A program made the position numbers and the translations under genes. Below, in pieces: positions 31,270-42,489 of a stretch of 64,000 bases of DNA. The notes under the pieces are model-generated. The model was not told the DNA's origin and did not search any database. It worked only from the letters and a program-made list of their open reading frames with translations. This DNA comes from Halobacillus faecis (GTDB lineage: Bacteria; Bacillota; Bacilli; Bacillales; Halobacillaceae), in NCBI RefSeq assembly GCF_007991335.1, contig NZ_BJYD01000026.1, forward strand, positions 229,102 through 293,101, in the 5' to 3' direction. Position 1 is the first letter of the stretch; every line of letters starts with the position of its first letter.

Positions 31270-31956
31270 TTATGGTTTCAAAATCAGAACCATATAACTT
31301 CGGTCCTTACTGAAATCCCAGTCTACAAAGACATCTTCTACGCTTGCGCCAAGAATCGTTTCGAAAGACGCATGATTTAAAAGCCTTTTTTCCAGCCTCC
31401 GTTTGGAAATTTTCAAGGGCTGCTCATACCCTGCATTGATCATTTCCTTTTCAATGGCCACCAATATTCCATTCCGCTCGATCAGTAGTGTCCGATCATT
31501 TAGCAGAAATGATCGGATAGAAGCAGGTGTTTTTTCTGCTTTCCTGCTTAGTATTTCCACTTCTTCATGGACAGCGTCTTTGTGTTCATAAGATTTCAAT
31601 CCGTCATCGTCTTCAGGGTTGTCCGTGGTAATCACTCCGATAAGTACACCGGTTTGTCTTGACAGAGACCAGTCGTAATACAGATTGTCGACATATATTC
31701 CCGCACTGGCGCGAAAGGTTGCTTTTATATCAGGAATCAATTCCCTCATCATGAGGTCACGTGTTTCTTCCACTTTTTTATCATTTTTCTGCCCCACTAA
31801 TACCCGCTCCATTGGGGCAAGAAAATCTTTTAAGTAAATGGTGAGAAATTTCCCTTCAATGGAGACGAAAACAGAAGAGGGTCCTTTTCCAAAGTGGTCA
31901 CGTAACAGCTTACCAATATAGCTCGACATTTCTGATTGAATGGATCGCTTATCCAT
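31270..31956 (-). CDS. Protein with two tandem DUF2294 domains
   Basis: A 228-residue soluble protein. The first half (KLLRDHFGKGPSSVFVSIEG, later MMRELIPDIKATFRASAGIY and YDWSLSRQTGVLIGVI) matches the DUF2294 pattern seen in B. subtilis YbcI. The second half ends with the parallel FETILGASVEDVFVDWDFSK, then SYMVLILK, so the domain appears twice, the second copy more diverged. GGGGGG lies six bases before the ATG. It forms a pair with the cysteine-rich gene downstream. Function unknown. Confidence 0.75.
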   Translation of the reverse strand: MDKRSIQSEMSSYIGKLLRDHFGKGPSSVFVSIEGKFLTIYLKDFLAPMERVLVGQKNDKKVEETRDLMMRELIPDIKATFRASAGIYVDNLYYDWSLSRQTGVLIGVITTDNPEDDDGLKSYEHKDAVHEEVEILSRKAEKTPASIRSFLLNDRTLLIERNGILVAIEKEMINAGYEQPLKISKRRLEKRLLNHASFETILGASVEDVFVDWDFSKDRSYMVLILKP

Positions 31957-32075
31957 CCTTATCCCCCCAGACCAAACGTTTATCTACACTTAAAGTATCA
32001 CATAACACCATATTTTAAACGGAACCGAGCACATCGAGTAAACAAGACAGCACATTCATACAAATAACTGGGAGG

Positions 32076-32306
32076 AATGTGTAAGACTCAGTTTCGAAAT
32101 GTTTCCGGGGTTCGTTGCCCTGTTAGGCGTCAGGGGTGGCTGGGAAGCAACTCGCTTTCCTGTGGGGGAGCGCCGAGCTTCCTTGGACTCCGTCATCCGG
32201 GATCTCGCCTATCTCTTTCTCCCACGGGAGTCTCGCAGCTTCCCAACCACCCCATTCGTTGAGTGTGAAAAACGAACCCCTACACTTAGAAGGAGCGTCT
32301 TCAAAC
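32076..32306. repeat. Intergenic inverted-repeat element, copy 5
   Basis: The left end TAAGACTCAGTTTCGAAATG and the right end ACACTTAGAAGGAGCGTCTT bound a core with GGGGTTCGTTGCCCTG at one side and its approximate inverse at the other (AACGAACCCC). Its right half, with AGCTTCCCAACCACCCCATT, matches the partial copy at 4676-4800. Confidence 0.75.
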
Positions 32307-32399
32307 CTTCTTGTCCAGGAGTTATAAAGCGCACTGTAACAGCATTTCAATAAGGAGTACCACAGTCTTCTGCATTTCAACAGAGCTTGGGAACTCTGC

Positions 32400-32600
32400 T
32401 ATTCGTGGTAGTAATTTAGACTGATATGGCAAGGGGGCGGAGGGGAATGGCGAGACTCCTGTGGGAGAAAAGTGCAGGGTGAGACCCCACAGGACACAGT
32501 CCGAGGAGGCACACCGCGCTCCCACGGAAAGCGAGTTATTCCCCGTAGTCCCCATCCACTTAACAAATATCTCGATACTGAGTCTTCAAGAAAAGGGAGC
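32400..32600. repeat. Intergenic inverted-repeat element, copy 6
   Basis: Contains GGCGGAGGGGAATGGCGAGA (shared with 4919-5125), a hairpin-forming CCTGTGGG...CCCACAGG pair, CTCCCACGGAAAGCGAGTTA, and the right terminal repeat reading ATCTCGATACTGAGTCTTCA. It lies about 100 bases from copy 5. Confidence 0.75.
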
Positions 32601-32617
32601 TTCTATTTAAGAATAGT

Positions 32618-32652
32618 GAAAAAGAAAAAGACAGCTGGAGATCAGCTGTCTG
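32618..32652 (-). terminator. Intrinsic terminator of tdk
   Basis: Arms AGACAGCTG (32629-32637) and CAGCTGTCT (32643-32651) with T-rich sequence following on the minus strand. Confidence 0.85.
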
Positions 32653-32661
32653 AGTAGTGGT

Positions 32662-33285
32662 TTATGTTGTTTTTTCAGCGTAAACCTTTTTCACTTCCTG
32701 TTGCCTGGGCTTGTTCGGTACGTCGTGATGATGGCGGCAACGCGGTTCGTATGATTCCGATGCACCGACTAAGATGATTGGATCGTCATAGGAAGCGGGC
32801 GCCCCATCGATCAAGCGTTGAGTACGGCTGGCCGGTGAACCACAGACAGGGCAGATGGCGTTTAACTTCGTAACACTTTCACTCAGCGCCATCATTTCAG
32901 GCATTTTACCAAAAGGTTCACCTCTGAAGTCGGTATCCAGTCCAGCGACGATGACGCGTATGCCTTTGTCTGCCAAACACTCCACGACCTCTACAATATG
33001 CTCGTCAAAAAACTGCATTTCATCGATTCCTACGACATCCACTTCATCCGTCACATGCTGAAGGATATCCAGCGAGCTTTTTACAGGACGAGCCATCACA
33101 GAAGTGCCATTATGAGATACAACCGCATCTTCTTTGTACCGGTCATCAATCGCAGGTTTATAAACGCGGACGGTCAAATTACCGAATGTCGCACGCCTGA
33201 CACGACGGATCAACTCCTCTGATTTCCCGCTGAACATACTTCCGCAGATGAGTTCAACCCACCCACTTTGTTTCATTACATACAC
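32662..33285 (-). CDS. tdk: Thymidine kinase
   Basis: Type II thymidine kinase for dTMP salvage, 207 residues. P-loop [14 protein letters not shown] near residues 14-27, the DEMQFF Walker B and the zinc ligands [14 protein letters not shown] and CRHHH are present. The start is GTG at 33285 ([15 protein letters not shown]), with GGAG 11 bases upstream, matching the B. subtilis N-terminus. Confidence 0.95.
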   Translation of the reverse strand: MYVMKQSGWVELICGSMFSGKSEELIRRVRRATFGNLTVRVYKPAIDDRYKEDAVVSHNGTSVMARPVKSSLDILQHVTDEVDVVGIDEMQFFDEHIVEVVECLADKGIRVIVAGLDTDFRGEPFGKMPEMMALSESVTKLNAICPVCGSPASRTQRLIDGAPASYDDPIILVGASESYEPRCRHHHDVPNKPRQQEVKKVYAEKTT

Positions 33286-33360
33286 GTCTACTGTCGCTCC
33301 CTTCTCACTCAATCAAGCTTCACATATGGGGGGATCATCCGGTATCCTCCCCTTTATTTC

Positions 33361-33428
33361 AACAAAAAAGAGCTCCCTTGATGGCGCCAATCGAACGGCG
33401 GCTTTAATCACCAAGGACAGCTCCCCTT
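33361..33428 (-). terminator. Hairpin with T-run in the region upstream of tdk
   Basis: On the minus strand GGAGCT and CCTTG pair with CAAGG and AGCTC across a long loop (GAGCTC arm at 33369-33374) and six T follow. It lies about 80 bases before the tdk start. A second hairpin GCCTTTGTTACAAAGGC precedes it. It may be a plain terminator or an attenuator of tdk. Confidence 0.55.
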
Positions 33429-33503
33429 ATTGATAAGTCCTTTAAAGAGTATCATTCAGTGCCTTTGTAACAAAGGCTTTCTTTCATACCCCTATTTTTT
33501 GAC

Positions 33504-33545
33504 AAAAAAACAGGCAAACATCTGAGACAATTTGCCTGTTTTTGT
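33504..33545 (-). terminator. Intrinsic terminator of rpmE
   Basis: Perfect 13-base arms AAAAACAGGCAAA (33506-33518) and TTTGCCTGTTTTT (33531-33543). Confidence 0.88.
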
Positions 33546-33586
33546 TCAAAATGATGAAGCCCCTCCCAAAAGAGAGGGTATCATAA

Positions 33587-33832
33587 TTATGAAAGGTTAT
33601 ATTTCTTCTTGAAGCGATCCACACGGCCGCCAGCTTTATCAGCTTTCTGCTTACCTGTGTAGAACGGGTGAGACGCAGAACTAATCTCTACGCGGATCAA
33701 TGGATACGTGTTTCCATCTTCCCACTCGATTGTTTCTTCAGAAGACTTAGTAGACCCTGTTAGAAACTTGAAATTAGAACTTGTGTCTAGGAATACAACT
33801 TTACGGTATTCTGGATGAATTCCTGCTTTCAT
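33587..33832 (-). CDS. rpmE2: 50S ribosomal protein L31, type B (zinc-free form)
   Basis: Ribosomal protein of the central protuberance, 81 residues. It starts [20 protein letters not shown] and has the FLTGSTKSS and [10 protein letters not shown] motifs of the type B (YtiA-like) form, and it lacks all four zinc-binding Cys of the CxxC form. It occupies the canonical rpmE place between rho and tdk, where B. subtilis has the zinc form. No Zur-box-like sequence was seen upstream. Confidence 0.93.
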   Translation of the reverse strand: MKAGIHPEYRKVVFLDTSSNFKFLTGSTKSSEETIEWEDGNTYPLIRVEISSASHPFYTGKQKADKAGGRVDRFKKKYNLS

Positions 33833-34009
33833 GTTCTTCCACTCCTTTTTGCCCTGAGTCCTTTGGAAACAGAGTTATTGTAAGAGCCGTCGAAGGTTCG
33901 TGATAACACCTTGTACTGAAACTCACATAGAATGATTATAACAGGGGCTCCCCCCTGATGCAACATCCAGTTTCAAGAAACAGACAATCGATCTTACCAT
34001 AAAATCTTT

Positions 34010-35296
34010 TTAACGGCGGGTAGCTGTTGCTTTCCCTTTCATGTCTTTATCCATGAGGTCGAAAAATTCATCATTATTTTTCGATGCTCTCAAGCGACGC
34101 AGGAACCTGTCCGTGAAGTCCTGCGAATCAGACATCGATTTCCGGATGGCCCAGATTTTATCCAGGTGTGTTTGAGGAAGAAGCAATTCTTCTTTTCTTG
34201 TTCCTGAACGAAGAATATCAATGGCAGGGAAGATCCGTCGCTCCGCAAGACTGCGATCAAGATGCAGCTCCATGTTTCCTGTCCCCTTGAATTCTTCATA
34301 AATGACATCATCCATACGCGAACCTGTATCCACAAGGGCGGTTGCAAGAATCGTCAAGCTCCCCCCTTCTTCGATGTTACGCGCAGCACCAAAGAACCGT
34401 TTCGGACGGTGGAAGGCAGCTGGGTCGATTCCTCCTGACAATGTACGTCCACTTGGAGGGATGACCAGGTTGTAAGCACGGGCTAAACGAGTGATGCTGT
34501 CCATGAGAACAATGACATCGCGTTTGTGCTCAACGATACGCATCGCTCTTTCCAATACTAATTCAGAAACCTTGATGTGGTTTTCAGGAACTTCATCAAA
34601 CGTGGAGCTCACAACATCCACATCCGGAGCTACCGAGCGTTCGATATCCGTCACCTCTTCCGGTCGTTCATCAACAAGCAAAATGATGAGCTTTGCGTCG
34701 GGGTGATTCGTAGAGATGCTGTTGGCCATTTGTTTTAAAAGCATCGTCTTTCCTGCTTTTGGTGGAGCGACAATCAGTCCACGCTGACCGTAACCAACGG
34801 GCGACATCAAATCCATAATTCGTGTCGATAGCTTTTTCGTCTCCGTTTCAAGCTTCATTTGACGATCCGGATACAATGGGGTCAATGCAGGGAAATGTAC
34901 TCTTTCCTTTGCAGAATCTGGGTCCTCCCCGTTTACAGCATCGACGTGTAGAAGACCGTAATAACGTTCATTTTCTTTCGGTGGCCGTACCTTACCAGAT
35001 ACCTTGTCCCCATTTCTTAAATCGAAACGACGGATTTGTGAGGCCGAAATGTAAATATCCTCTGCACTTGGAGAATAGTTGATCGGTCTTAAAAATCCGA
35101 ATCCTTCTGAAGGAATAATTTCAAGGATCCCGTCCATGAAAAGGAAACCATCTTTTTCAGCCTGTGCTTTTAAAATCGCAAAGATCAATTCGCGTTTTGT
35201 CAGTTTTGCATAGTAAGAGACTTTATACTGTCTAGCTTTCGCATAAAGCCCTTTCAATGTCATTGTTTCTAAATTGGAGATTGTTAAATCCGCCAC
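34010..35296 (-). CDS. rho: Transcription termination factor Rho
   Basis: Hexameric RNA helicase, 428 residues. An N-terminal Rho-N helical domain (1-48) and a cold-shock-like RNA-binding domain ([17 protein letters not shown], 55-71) precede the ATPase with Walker A PPKAGKT (178-184), the [10 protein letters not shown] segment and the Q/R loops ([20 protein letters not shown], 300s). The start is GTG. The protein lacks any large insertion. Confidence 0.96.
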   Translation of the reverse strand: MADLTISNLETMTLKGLYAKARQYKVSYYAKLTKRELIFAILKAQAEKDGFLFMDGILEIIPSEGFGFLRPINYSPSAEDIYISASQIRRFDLRNGDKVSGKVRPPKENERYYGLLHVDAVNGEDPDSAKERVHFPALTPLYPDRQMKLETETKKLSTRIMDLMSPVGYGQRGLIVAPPKAGKTMLLKQMANSISTNHPDAKLIILLVDERPEEVTDIERSVAPDVDVVSSTFDEVPENHIKVSELVLERAMRIVEHKRDVIVLMDSITRLARAYNLVIPPSGRTLSGGIDPAAFHRPKRFFGAARNIEEGGSLTILATALVDTGSRMDDVIYEEFKGTGNMELHLDRSLAERRIFPAIDILRSGTRKEELLLPQTHLDKIWAIRKSMSDSQDFTDRFLRRLRASKNNDEFFDLMDKDMKGKATATRR

Positions 35297-35752
35297 GTGA
35301 TCACCACTTTTTATTAGTTTTTCTTTATTTTCGAGTCATGCAGACGAACGCATAAAAGTTTTTATGGGACGTCATGTATTTCACACTCCTAGTGATGGAT
35401 GGTGAAAATCCGGGTCATGACATTCTTTTTACATATAAATTTGTAACTTCTCTAAAGGATTTATTGAATGGTCCTGCTTAAATAGAAGATCTGCTTCCTA
35501 ACAAAGGATCATATCCTACAGCAGAACTTTTGGTTAGAAGAATGAGAAGAAGTTAAGTGAAGTCGGAAAATAGAAGCATAAGGAGACGGGTGTCGTTATC
35601 TTCTATCCTAATCAAACAATCTTTATTGTACTCCTGTCTTTCTACAGTTTCAATGCTATTTTATGAAATGTTTTTCGAAGGTGGGCTTTTGTAGATGAAG
35701 AGGAAGCTGGTTTGACCACAGCTTCCTCTCTCTTTGATGAAGGGTGTTTACT
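35297..35752. other. Intergenic region between glpX and rho
   Basis: About 450 bases. The right end holds the glpX terminator and the left end should hold the rho promoter and leader. An inverted repeat ATTTCAC...GTGAAAAT spans about 35378-35409. No gene was recognised. Confidence 0.45.
35697..35731 (-). terminator. Probable terminator of glpX
   Basis: Arms AGAGGAAGCTG (35699-35709) and CAGCTTCCTCT (35719-35729). The T-run on the minus strand is interrupted. Confidence 0.7.
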
Positions 35753-36721
35753 TTATGGTTTCATGACTAGGTTTGGCTTTTTCTTCAGGCTGTGGTCTCC
35801 GTCGATAAAACGGACGGTTCCTGATTTCGCCCGCATGACTAACGTTTGCGTCGTTGCTTTTTGACCTTTAAACTGAACGCCTTTGAGAAGTTCTCCATCG
35901 GTGACACCGGTGGCTGCAAAGATGGCATCATCCCCTCCACAAAAATCTTCCATGTAAAGGACTTTGTCGACATCTTCAATCCCCATCTGTTCACAACGGA
36001 GACGTTCCTCGTCATTAGCAGGGAGAAGCTTGCCCTGGATTTCGCCTCCCAGGCATTTTAGACCGACCGCTGCGAGTACTCCCTCCGGAGCGCCGCCAAT
36101 TCCAAACAAAATATCTACACCTGTATGATCAAAGGCTGTATTGATCGCTGCGGCGACATCTCCGTCAGGGATCAGCTTGATTCTTGCTCCCGCCTCACGG
36201 ATCTCCTCAATGATCCCCTGGTGGCGTTCGCGATTCAAGACGACGGCAACGACATCTTCCACATCTTTCTTTTTCGCCTCAGCAACGGCTTGCAGATTTT
36301 CTGCAATGGAGGCATTGATATCCACTTTCCCTACAGCCTCCGGACCGACAGCTATTTTATTCATATACATGTCAGGGGCATGCAAAAGCTGCTTATGATC
36401 AGCGATCGCTATGACAGCAAGGGCATTCCACGTCCCTTGAGCTACGATGTTTGTCCCTTCAAGTGGATCCACAGCGACATCGACTCTTGCTCCGTACCCG
36501 TTGCCGAGCTTTTCACCGATATAAAGCATAGGCGCTTCATCCATTTCCCCTTCTCCGATCACGACTGTCCCTTTCATCGGGATCGTATCAAACACATCGC
36601 GCATGGCCGAGGTCGCCGCATCATCGGCTTCCTCTTTCTTTCCTCTTCCCATCCAACGCGCAGATGATAATGCAGCTGCTTCGGTGACTCTTACTAATTC
36701 CATCGATAGACTTCTTTCCAT
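35753..36721 (-). CDS. glpX: Fructose-1,6-bisphosphatase class II
   Basis: Gluconeogenic phosphatase, 322 residues. [15 protein letters not shown] (57-71) and DPLEGT (85-90) form the metal and substrate site of the inositol-phosphatase-like GlpX fold. GGGGAG six bases before the ATG at 36721 sets the start over an in-frame extension. It lies 57 bases downstream of murAB and upstream of rho, in B. subtilis order. Confidence 0.94.
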   Translation of the reverse strand: MERSLSMELVRVTEAAALSSARWMGRGKKEEADDAATSAMRDVFDTIPMKGTVVIGEGEMDEAPMLYIGEKLGNGYGARVDVAVDPLEGTNIVAQGTWNALAVIAIADHKQLLHAPDMYMNKIAVGPEAVGKVDINASIAENLQAVAEAKKKDVEDVVAVVLNRERHQGIIEEIREAGARIKLIPDGDVAAAINTAFDHTGVDILFGIGGAPEGVLAAVGLKCLGGEIQGKLLPANDEERLRCEQMGIEDVDKVLYMEDFCGGDDAIFAATGVTDGELLKGVQFKGQKATTQTLVMRAKSGTVRFIDGDHSLKKKPNLVMKP

Positions 36722-36778
36722 GGTGATCTCCCCAATCATTCAATGATTTTTCCTCATCTCCCCATGGAAAACATGAAC

Positions 36779-38065
36779 CTATGAATTTTGGAATTGCTCG
36801 ATTTCTTCGTCTGACATCTCCTCATACCAGACTTTTGCACCTAGATCGATCAGCTTGTTCGTAATGTTTTCATATCCTCGTTCAATGTGGTCGACACCTG
36901 TAATCTCGGTGACACCTTCAGCCATCAACCCAGCTATGACCAAAGCTGCTCCTGCACGAAGGTCTGTCGCTTTCACCTTCGCTCCTTGCAACTTAGAAGG
37001 ACCTGTCACAATAGCAGAACCGCCTTCGACTTTAATTGAAGCATTCATACGCCTCAATTCATCGACATGCTTGAAACGGGCCTGATAAATGGTATCTGTG
37101 ACGACACCTGTGCCCTGAGTCTGTGTGAGTAAAGAAGTAAACGGCTGCTGTAGATCTGTAGGAAAGCCTGGATAAACGAGTGTCTTAATATCGACGCTTC
37201 TCAAGTCTTTGCCTGGCTTAACATACAGCTGCTCATCATTTTCCTCGATGGTGACTCCCATCTCCCTCAATTTCGCCAGGAGCGACTCCAGGTGTTGCGG
37301 GATGACGTTATCGATGATCATCTCCTCACCTTGAGCAGCCGCCATAATCGTGTACGTGCCTGCTTCAATCCGGTCCGGGATAATCGTGTGAAGACACCCT
37401 TTCAGTGTATCCACACCTTCAATACGAATGACGTCTGTTCCTGCCCCTTTGATTTTAGCCCCCATACTTGTCAAAAGGGTGGCTACATCAATGATTTCTG
37501 GTTCTTTCGCCGCATTTTCAATGACCGTCTTCCCTTTTGCACGGACGGCCGCAAGCATGATATTGATGGTTGCTCCGACACTGACGACATCTAAATAAAT
37601 ACGGGCACCCTTGAGTTCTCTGGCACGAAGATAGATCGCACCTTGTTCATTTGTCACTTTGGCACCAAGAGCTTCAAACCCTTTAATGTGCTGATCGATC
37701 GGCCTAGGCCCTAAATGACAGCCGCCTGGCAATCCGATGACAGCCTTGTTAAAGCGGCCAAGCATCGCTCCCATAAAATAATAGGAAGCGCGAAGCTTTT
37801 TTACTTTCCCATTCGGCAAGGGCATGTCGACCATTTCAGATGGATCGATATGTACGGTTCTTCCGTCTTTCCGTACCGAGCCACCAATCTCTTCTAGCAA
37901 GTCCGACAAGATCCCGACATCAGAAATGTCCGGAAGACCTTCAATTGTCACAGGGCTTTCTGCCAAAATCGCCGCCGGCAGCAAGGCGACAGCACTGTTT
38001 TTAGCACCGCTGACCCGTACCTGTCCACGCAATGGTCTTCCGCCTTCCACTAATAGTTTATGCAT
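36779..38065 (-). CDS. murZ: UDP-N-acetylglucosamine 1-carboxyvinyltransferase, second copy (MurAB/MurZ)
   Basis: Second EPT-fold MurA, 428 residues. The catalytic loop is [20 protein letters not shown] with Cys116, and the [12 protein letters not shown] segment binds PEP. It is clearly distinct from the copy at 6339. Position next to tal and glpX identifies it as MurAB/MurZ, the minor paralogue that in B. subtilis supports the main enzyme. GAGGAG precedes the ATG. Confidence 0.95.
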   Translation of the reverse strand: MHKLLVEGGRPLRGQVRVSGAKNSAVALLPAAILAESPVTIEGLPDISDVGILSDLLEEIGGSVRKDGRTVHIDPSEMVDMPLPNGKVKKLRASYYFMGAMLGRFNKAVIGLPGGCHLGPRPIDQHIKGFEALGAKVTNEQGAIYLRARELKGARIYLDVVSVGATINIMLAAVRAKGKTVIENAAKEPEIIDVATLLTSMGAKIKGAGTDVIRIEGVDTLKGCLHTIIPDRIEAGTYTIMAAAQGEEMIIDNVIPQHLESLLAKLREMGVTIEENDEQLYVKPGKDLRSVDIKTLVYPGFPTDLQQPFTSLLTQTQGTGVVTDTIYQARFKHVDELRRMNASIKVEGGSAIVTGPSKLQGAKVKATDLRAGAALVIAGLMAEGVTEITGVDHIERGYENITNKLIDLGAKVWYEEMSDEEIEQFQNS

Positions 38066-38132
38066 GTAAAACTCCTCGCTTTAAGGTGAAGATTATGATT
38101 TTAGTATGTGCAATATTTTCCAAAACACACGA

Positions 38133-38774
38133 CTATTTTTGATTATTCCAGTCATTCAAGAATTTTTCAATCCCCTGATCTGTTAATGGGTGTTTAACAA
38201 TCTGACTCAGTACTTTAAAAGGAATCGTAGCAATATGGGCCCCGTGTATAGCCGCTTCGGTTACGTGAACGGGGTGACGGACAGAGGCAGCAATGATTTG
38301 TGTGTCAATGGCATGGCGGTCAAAGATCTCTGAGATCTGTGCCACCAGTTCCATCCCATTATGGCCAATATCATCCAGCCTTCCAAGGAATGGTGATACA
38401 TAGGAGGCACCGGCACGGGCAGCCATCAACGCTTGATTGGCGGAGAAAATCAACGTTACATTTGTTTTAATGTTCAAGTCACTGAAAGCTTTCACTGCTT
38501 TCAAACCTTCCAACGTCATCGGTACCTTCACTGTAATATTCGGGGCGATCGCAGCAAGTTCCTTCCCTTCCTGAATCATCCCCTCCGCGTCTTCAGAGAT
38601 AACCTCCGCACTGACAGAACCATCGACTTCATCCGTGATTTCTTTCAGCCGATCATGAAAAGATACTCCTTCTTTCGCTACGAGGCTCGGGTTTGTCGTT
38701 ACACCCGCTAAGAGCCCCAATGCATTCGCTTCCCGAATATCTTCTATGTTTGCCGTATCAATGAAAAATTTCAT
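38133..38774 (-). CDS. tal: Transaldolase (TalA/FSA-type small family)
   Basis: Pentose-phosphate transaldolase of the short family, 213 residues. The Schiff-base Lys83 is in [20 protein letters not shown] at the start and GVTTNPSLV near residue 24 are family signatures. It corresponds to B. subtilis ywjH beside fba. GAGGAG precedes the ATG. Short members of the family can be fructose-6-phosphate aldolases, so the exact activity is inferred from Bacillus orthologues. Confidence 0.92.
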   Translation of the reverse strand: MKFFIDTANIEDIREANALGLLAGVTTNPSLVAKEGVSFHDRLKEITDEVDGSVSAEVISEDAEGMIQEGKELAAIAPNITVKVPMTLEGLKAVKAFSDLNIKTNVTLIFSANQALMAARAGASYVSPFLGRLDDIGHNGMELVAQISEIFDRHAIDTQIIAASVRHPVHVTEAAIHGAHIATIPFKVLSQIVKHPLTDQGIEKFLNDWNNQK

Positions 38775-38851
38775 ATCCCCACTCCTCTTCGCTTCATTTT
38801 ATTGCTCCAAGTTGATGAAAAAAGTCGAATGATGGCGTTTTCACACATGAT

Positions 38852-38888
38852 GAAAAGGAAACCGCTACAGGGTAGCGGCTTCCTTTAA
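38852..38888 (-). terminator. Probable terminator of fba
   Basis: Arms AAAGGAAACCGCTAC (38854-38868) and GTAGCGGCTTCCTTT (38872-38886) with one mismatch; T-rich sequence follows on the minus strand. Confidence 0.75.
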
Positions 38889-38895
38889 ACTATTT

Positions 38896-39759
38896 TTACG
38901 CTTTTTGAGAAGATCCGAATTCACGCATCTTACCAATAACCGTTTCCTTGATCGCATCACGACCAGGTCCAAGATATTTACGTGGGTCGTACTGTTCAGG
39001 CTGTTCAGCAAGAATCTGGCGTACGGCTTTACCTTGAGCCATTTGGTTTTCCGTGTTTACGTTAATTTTAGCTGTACCGAAAGAAATAGCTTTCTTGATA
39101 TCAGCTGTTGGGATTCCTGTACCACCGTGAAGAACAAGAGGCTTGTCAACAAGTCCCATGATTTCTTCCATGCGGTCAAAGCCAAGGTTCGGCTCACCTT
39201 TGTAAGGTCCGTGTACAGAACCAAGTGCTGGTGCGAAGACGTCAACGTTTGTTTCGTCGACCAATTGCTTACACTCAGAAGGGATTGCGTATGCTGCTTC
39301 CGCATCGTCAACGATGATGTCGTCTTCTTGTCCACCTACACGGCCAAGCTCTGCTTCAACAGATACACCATGGATGTGTGCAAGTTCAACAACTTTGCGG
39401 GTAACTGCAATATTTTCTTCAAGTGGATCGTGGGAAGCATCGATCATTACAGAAGTGAATCCAGCATGGATTGCTTCTGCACATTTTTCAAAGCTTGAAC
39501 CATGGTCCAAGTGAATCGCAACAGGTACCGTTGTACCATAAGACTTCATAAGTGCTTTTACCATGTCGACAACAACGTTGAAGCCGCCCATGTAACGTGC
39601 TGCACCTTCAGATACACCCAGGATTACTGGAGACTGCTCTTCTTCAGCAGCCTGAAGAATCGCTTGAGCATATTCTAAGTTATTAAGGTTGAACTGACCT
39701 ACGCCGTAGCGTTCTTCCTTAGCTTTTTCTAGCATTTCTTTCATTGATACTAGTGGCAT
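38896..39759 (-). CDS. fba: Class II fructose-bisphosphate aldolase
   Basis: Zinc aldolase of glycolysis, 287 residues. Asp85 and zinc ligand His86 lie in HLDHGSS; further zinc ligands are His183 (VHGPYKG) and His211 (LHGGTG). AAGGAGG precedes the ATG. It lies between spo0F and tal as in B. subtilis. No anomalies. Confidence 0.96.
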   Translation of the reverse strand: MPLVSMKEMLEKAKEERYGVGQFNLNNLEYAQAILQAAEEEQSPVILGVSEGAARYMGGFNVVVDMVKALMKSYGTTVPVAIHLDHGSSFEKCAEAIHAGFTSVMIDASHDPLEENIAVTRKVVELAHIHGVSVEAELGRVGGQEDDIIVDDAEAAYAIPSECKQLVDETNVDVFAPALGSVHGPYKGEPNLGFDRMEEIMGLVDKPLVLHGGTGIPTADIKKAISFGTAKINVNTENQMAQGKAVRQILAEQPEQYDPRKYLGPGRDAIKETVIGKMREFGSSQKA

Positions 39760-39917
39760 GAAAGAATCCTCCTTTAGTTAGCGTACTGCATTGTATTTAC
39801 AAGTCTGTTTCCATACGAAAACACACCATGTAAGTTTGGTTACAGTAATAGAATACCAATACCCTTTCTATGGTGCAACAGCAGGAGAATTATATAGCGC
39901 TTACATCAAGAAAAAAG

Positions 39918-40289
39918 TCATGAACGGCTGTGAACAAGGGTTCCATTAACCATTTCTTTCAATTTATGGATGTCAAAGGGCTTAGTTATGATATCTGTCA
40001 CAAAAGGAAATTCCACTTCCTTCTCAATCGACTCTTTGGATGCCCCCGTAATGATGATGACGGGAGAGTCAAAATGCATCTCTTCTAAGTAGAGCAAAAC
40101 TTCCTTGCCATGCATAACGGGAAGATTATAATCCATAATGATGAGATCCAGATCCTGTTCTTCCACAAGATCACATGCTTCCCGGCCTGTTTTTGCAGCA
40201 ATGGTTTCGTACCCCTCTGTTTTCAGAATCTCCTCTAATAGGAGGCGTATGCCTGGCTGGTCATCCACGATAAGGATTCGATTTGCCAT
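39918..40289 (-). CDS. spo0F: Sporulation response regulator Spo0F
   Basis: Single-domain receiver of the sporulation phosphorelay, taking phosphate from sensor kinases and passing it to Spo0B. In 123 residues it has the acidic pair Asp9-Asp10, phospho-acceptor Asp53 (IMDYNLP), Thr81 and Lys103 (TKPFD). The synteny with fba and pyrG marks it as Spo0F, but the helix 4 region (GASKESIEKEVEFPFVTDII) differs from B. subtilis Spo0F. No output domain is present. Confidence 0.88.
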   Translation of the reverse strand: MANRILIVDDQPGIRLLLEEILKTEGYETIAAKTGREACDLVEEQDLDLIIMDYNLPVMHGKEVLLYLEEMHFDSPVIIITGASKESIEKEVEFPFVTDIITKPFDIHKLKEMVNGTLVHSRS

Positions 40290-40454
40290 GCCTATTCCCT
40301 TCCCTTCTATTCATTTTTTTAATCCCAATTCCTATCACTATCTATCTCTGTCTTTTACTTTCTATACAGTTATTCCATATTCCTGCGCACGTACGTTCTG
40401 TTTGTCAAAATTTCTGCAATTCCATCTCCTTCCATAAAAGATCCCTTCAGCGGT

Positions 40455-40612
40455 AGAAGAAGTTTCGAGATGTTTGTGTGGTGGGTTGGGGCTGCGGGGG
40501 TGACTCGCCACTCTCCCACAGGAAAGCGAGTAGCTTCCCCGCCACCCCTGATGCTCAATCCGGTCAAGGAACCTCGAAACCATCTTGAATTCGAGTGTTC
40601 CACAATCCTGCC
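40455..40612. repeat. Intergenic inverted-repeat element, copy 7
   Basis: The left end AGAAGTTTCGAGATGTTTGT and the inverted right end (AAGATGGTTTCGAGGTTCCT read on the minus strand) bound a core with GGGGCTGCGGGGGTGACTCG and AAGCGAGTAGCTTCCCCGCC. It lies upstream of spo0F and downstream of pyrG. Confidence 0.78.
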
Positions 40613-40631
40613 GTGTACTTAAAGAATTCTA

Positions 40632-40673
40632 AGAAAAAGAGAGACGATCCCTCTTGTTGGGGATCGTCTCTCC
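40632..40673 (-). terminator. Intrinsic terminator of pyrG
   Basis: Arms AGAGACGATCCC (40640-40651) and GGGATCGTCTCT (40660-40671), then a T-rich run on the minus strand. Confidence 0.88.
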
Positions 40674-40681
40674 AGGATAGA

Positions 40682-42316
<1,635 letters not shown>

Positions 42317-42349
42317 TTAGTTATTCACTAATCCTTGCGATTTGATAAG

Positions 42350-42480
42350 GGGCATTTACATAAAAGCACAAGCGTCCAGGATACCTCCATGGCAAAACTA
42401 CATGCCAGAAAGAAAGCTTGGACGCTGAATGATACAAAAGCACAGGCGCCTTAGCCATAACCAAGGCGCCGCGTGTGATC
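42350..42480 (-). repeat. Structured repeat-like block in the pyrG leader
   Basis: Between the attenuator and the pyrG start are GGCGCCTT/AAGGCGCC (perfect eight-base arms) and AGCGTCCA/TGGACGCT arms around a second inverted pair, plus the direct repeat TGTGCTTTT. It looks like an intergenic repeat inserted in the untranslated leader. Confidence 0.5.
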
Positions 42481-42489
42481 GTATATAAA

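Larger units (their letters stand above)
31957..32661. other. Long intergenic region with two repeat elements
   Basis: About 700 bases between tdk and the DUF2294 gene. It is occupied by two inverted-repeat elements (32076-32306 and 32400-32600) and the tdk terminator. Open frames here on both strands are by-products of the GC-rich repeats and lack ribosome binding sites. Confidence 0.7.
40290..40681. other. Intergenic region between pyrG and spo0F
   Basis: Contains the spo0F upstream region (left, about 40290-40440), one inverted-repeat element (40455-40612) and the pyrG terminator. A minus-strand GCAGGAATA near 40384-40392 resembles a sigma-H -35, but its -10 is weak, so I do not call it. 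Confidence 0.5.

Noticed and set aside
32077..32555. Several 60-85 codon frames in the tdk-DUF2294 gap
   Set aside because: They coincide exactly with repeat copies 5 and 6 and show up on both strands through the inverted repeats.
33360..33430. T-box leader upstream of tdk
   Set aside because: No AGGGTGGNACCGCG T-box motif or specifier loop is present and tdk is not an amino-acid gene.
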